Below are positions 5,841 through 7,047 of a DNA stretch of 7,047 bases, one piece after another (position 1 is the stretch's first letter; the number at the start of each line of letters is the position of its first letter). The stretch covers positions 1 to 7,047 of the forward strand of contig CAMPCG010000151.1 of assembly GCA_946644025.1 (NCBI GenBank), in the 5' to 3' direction. Both the position numbers and the translations under genes were made by a program. The DNA is from an uncultured Prevotellaceae bacterium. Its GTDB lineage: Bacteria > Bacteroidota > Bacteroidia > Bacteroidales > Bacteroidaceae. The notes beneath the pieces were generated by a model. The model did no database searches, was not told the origin of the DNA, and saw nothing but the letters and a program-made list of their open reading frames with translations.

Positions 5841-7047
5841 ATGGATACACAACAGAATTCACTACTGCGACAGGGAGCACAGCTCCAAAACGGTCGATAC
5901 ACCATAGTCCGCGTGCTCGGACAGGGCGGCTTCGGCATTACCTACCAGGCCATCACGAAGGAGAAAGTAACCGGCAACCTGGGCGAAATGGAAGTCGAGG
6001 TGCCCGTGGCTGTCAAGGAGTTCTTCATGAAGGACAGCTGCCTGCGCGACCAGACTAACAACAACGTCTCGCTGCCCTCGACGGGCAGTACCGAGCAGTT
6101 GGACAAGTACCGCCAGAAGTTCATCAAGGAGGCTCACAACCTTGCCTCGCTGAACCACCCGAACATTGTGCACGTGGCCGACGTGTTCGAGGAGAACAAC
6201 ACGGTCTATTACGTCATGCAGTTCCTCAAGGACGGCTCACTGCGCGACAAGCTGAAGGCCCAAGGGCGGCTGAGCGATGCTGACGCCAGGCGCTACATCA
6301 CCCAGATAGCCGAGGCGTTGCACTACATGCACAACGACAAGCACATGTGCCACTACGACGTGAAGCCGGGCAACATCCTGCTCAACGGCGACAAGGCCAT
6401 GCTCATTGACTTCGGCATATCGAAGAACTACACCTCCGACGGACGCGAGACCAGTGCCACGCCCGTAGGACTGAGCAAGGGCTTCGCTCCCCTGGAGCAG
6501 TTCCAGCAGTCGCTGCAGGACTTCTCGCCCGTCTCCGACATCTACAGCCTCGGTGCCACACTCTACAACCTCGTGACCGGCGAAGTGCCCCCCGAGGCAT
6601 CGACCGTCAACGAGGAAGGACTGGGCCAACGCCCTGACTACGTGGAGGAGCAGACGTGGAAGGCCATCGTGGCCGCCATGCAGCCCCGCCGCAAGGACCG
6701 CCCGCAAAGCATGCAGCAGTTCATCGACATTCTCTACAACCAGAACGTGGCACAGCCCGAAGCGGCAGCCGCTGTCGTGGAAACTGGCGACGAGACCATG
6801 GTAGGCGGCACGCCACTGCCCCCCGCCATTGAGGAGGAGGAGGACGACGAGGTAGTAGTGTCGCAGGCTGCCCCGCAGGTTCAGGGTGTCATGCCCCCAC
6901 CCCCGCCCATTCCGGGAGTGACACCGCAGCCAGCCCCCGCCTACACCCCCGCAGGCGGTGCTGACAACGAGGCCACCCAGTACTACGGACAACACCCAAC
7001 ACCCAACACCCAACACCCAACGGCCAACACCCAACACCCAACACCCA
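5841..7047 (+). CDS. Ser/Thr protein kinase (Hanks type), 3' end outside window
   Basis: The frame is open to the right edge, giving 402 residues of an incomplete protein. The kinase domain (about 18-300) is intact: glycine loop LGQGGFGITY (26-35), lysine K59 in VAVKEFF, alpha-C glutamate E97 in FIKEAHNLASL, catalytic loop HYDVKPGNILL (171-181; D173, K175, N178), DFG at 190-192, GFAPLEQF (214-221), DIYSLGATLY (233-242) and R287 in RRKDRPQSMQQF. The usual HRD is HYD, so it is a non-RD kinase. After the domain come an acidic run (331-337), a proline-rich segment (351-370) and, from about 384, repeats of QHPTPNT encoded by a 7-bp microsatellite. No membrane helix is seen so far; one could lie downstream, followed by a sensor or target domain. 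It is the probable partner of the PP2C phosphatase and FHA reader upstream. The ATG at 5841 follows an A/T-rich leader and places the glycine loop at the normal distance. Confidence 0.95.
   Translation, partial: MDTQQNSLLRQGAQLQNGRYTIVRVLGQGGFGITYQAITKEKVTGNLGEMEVEVPVAVKEFFMKDSCLRDQTNNNVSLPSTGSTEQLDKYRQKFIKEAHNLASLNHPNIVHVADVFEENNTVYYVMQFLKDGSLRDKLKAQGRLSDADARRYITQIAEALHYMHNDKHMCHYDVKPGNILLNGDKAMLIDFGISKNYTSDGRETSATPVGLSKGFAPLEQFQQSLQDFSPVSDIYSLGATLYNLVTGEVPPEASTVNEEGLGQRPDYVEEQTWKAIVAAMQPRRKDRPQSMQQFIDILYNQNVAQPEAAAAVVETGDETMVGGTPLPPAIEEEEDDEVVVSQAAPQVQGVMPPPPPIPGVTPQPAPAYTPAGGADNEATQYYGQHPTPNTQHPTANTQHPTP
6991..7046 (+). repeat. Heptanucleotide microsatellite (AACACCC)8 in the kinase reading frame
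   Basis: Eight consecutive copies of AACACCC occur, with the fifth changed to AACGGCC (7019-7025). The array continues to the last base of the window, so its true length is unknown. Translated in the kinase frame it gives QHPTPNT, QHPTANT, QHPTP. Seven is not a multiple of three, so gain or loss of one or two copies would shift the frame, while three copies would keep it. The complementary strand is a series of GGG tracts with four-base spacers. Confidence 0.92.

Noticed and set aside
2411..7047. Type VI secretion regulatory module (PpkA/PppA/Fha)
   Set aside because: Kinase, phosphatase and FHA genes occur together there too, but no secretion structural gene is visible here, and the neighbours are a caspase and calcium-loop proteins.
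6991..7047. CRISPR array or telomere-like end
   Set aside because: The repeats are 7 bp with no spacers, are in frame with the kinase, and nothing indicates a linear replicon end.

Overview
This is a densely packed, one-strand gene cluster. Five complete genes sit between two partial ones, all read left to right with spacers of only 21 to 61 bases, so the layout looks like a single operon. The coding DNA is clearly G+C-rich, while the spacers are A/T-rich and mostly lack a Shine-Dalgarno sequence. Together with the style of the proteins (exported proteins with 'AxA|Q' signal peptides, a kinase with a 'VAVKEFF' beta3 strand, and short 'AAATCG'-type spacer repeats), this suggests a member of the Bacteroidota, probably Bacteroidales and perhaps Prevotellaceae. 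The assignment comes from sequence style, not from a database match.

Layout: (1) positions 2-547, the 3' end of an acidic protein with paired calcium-loop-like motifs; (2) 598-1596, its full-length paralogue, with a P/Q-rich N-terminus, one glycine-zipper membrane segment, a compact conserved block and the same calcium-loop-like pair; (3) 1618-2373, a secreted caspase-like (C14) peptidase with an intact His/Cys dyad; (4) 2411-2953, a zinc-ribbon plus FHA phosphothreonine reader; (5) 2986-4461, a PP2C phosphatase followed by a membrane anchor and a long extracytoplasmic tail; (6) 4490-5779, a secreted protein with a predicted beta-sandwich and about five 40-residue repeats; (7) 5841 to the right edge, a Ser/Thr protein kinase whose proline-rich linker runs into a 7-bp microsatellite at the window end.

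Writer (kinase), eraser (PP2C) and reader (FHA) of Ser/Thr phosphorylation lie next to exported or membrane proteins: a caspase-like peptidase, glycine-zipper/EF-hand-like proteins and a repeat protein. A working inference is a trans-envelope signalling system in which cytoplasmic phosphorylation is coupled to periplasmic proteolysis or calcium binding. No structural genes of a secretion system, nuclease, toxin or transposase are visible. The most unusual points are the exported caspase inside a phospho-signalling operon, the glycine-zipper paralogue pair, and the non-triplet microsatellite inside the kinase reading frame, which could make its C-terminal part phase-variable.

There is no stretch over 300 bases without a gene, and I see no tRNA, rRNA, insertion sequence or CRISPR array.
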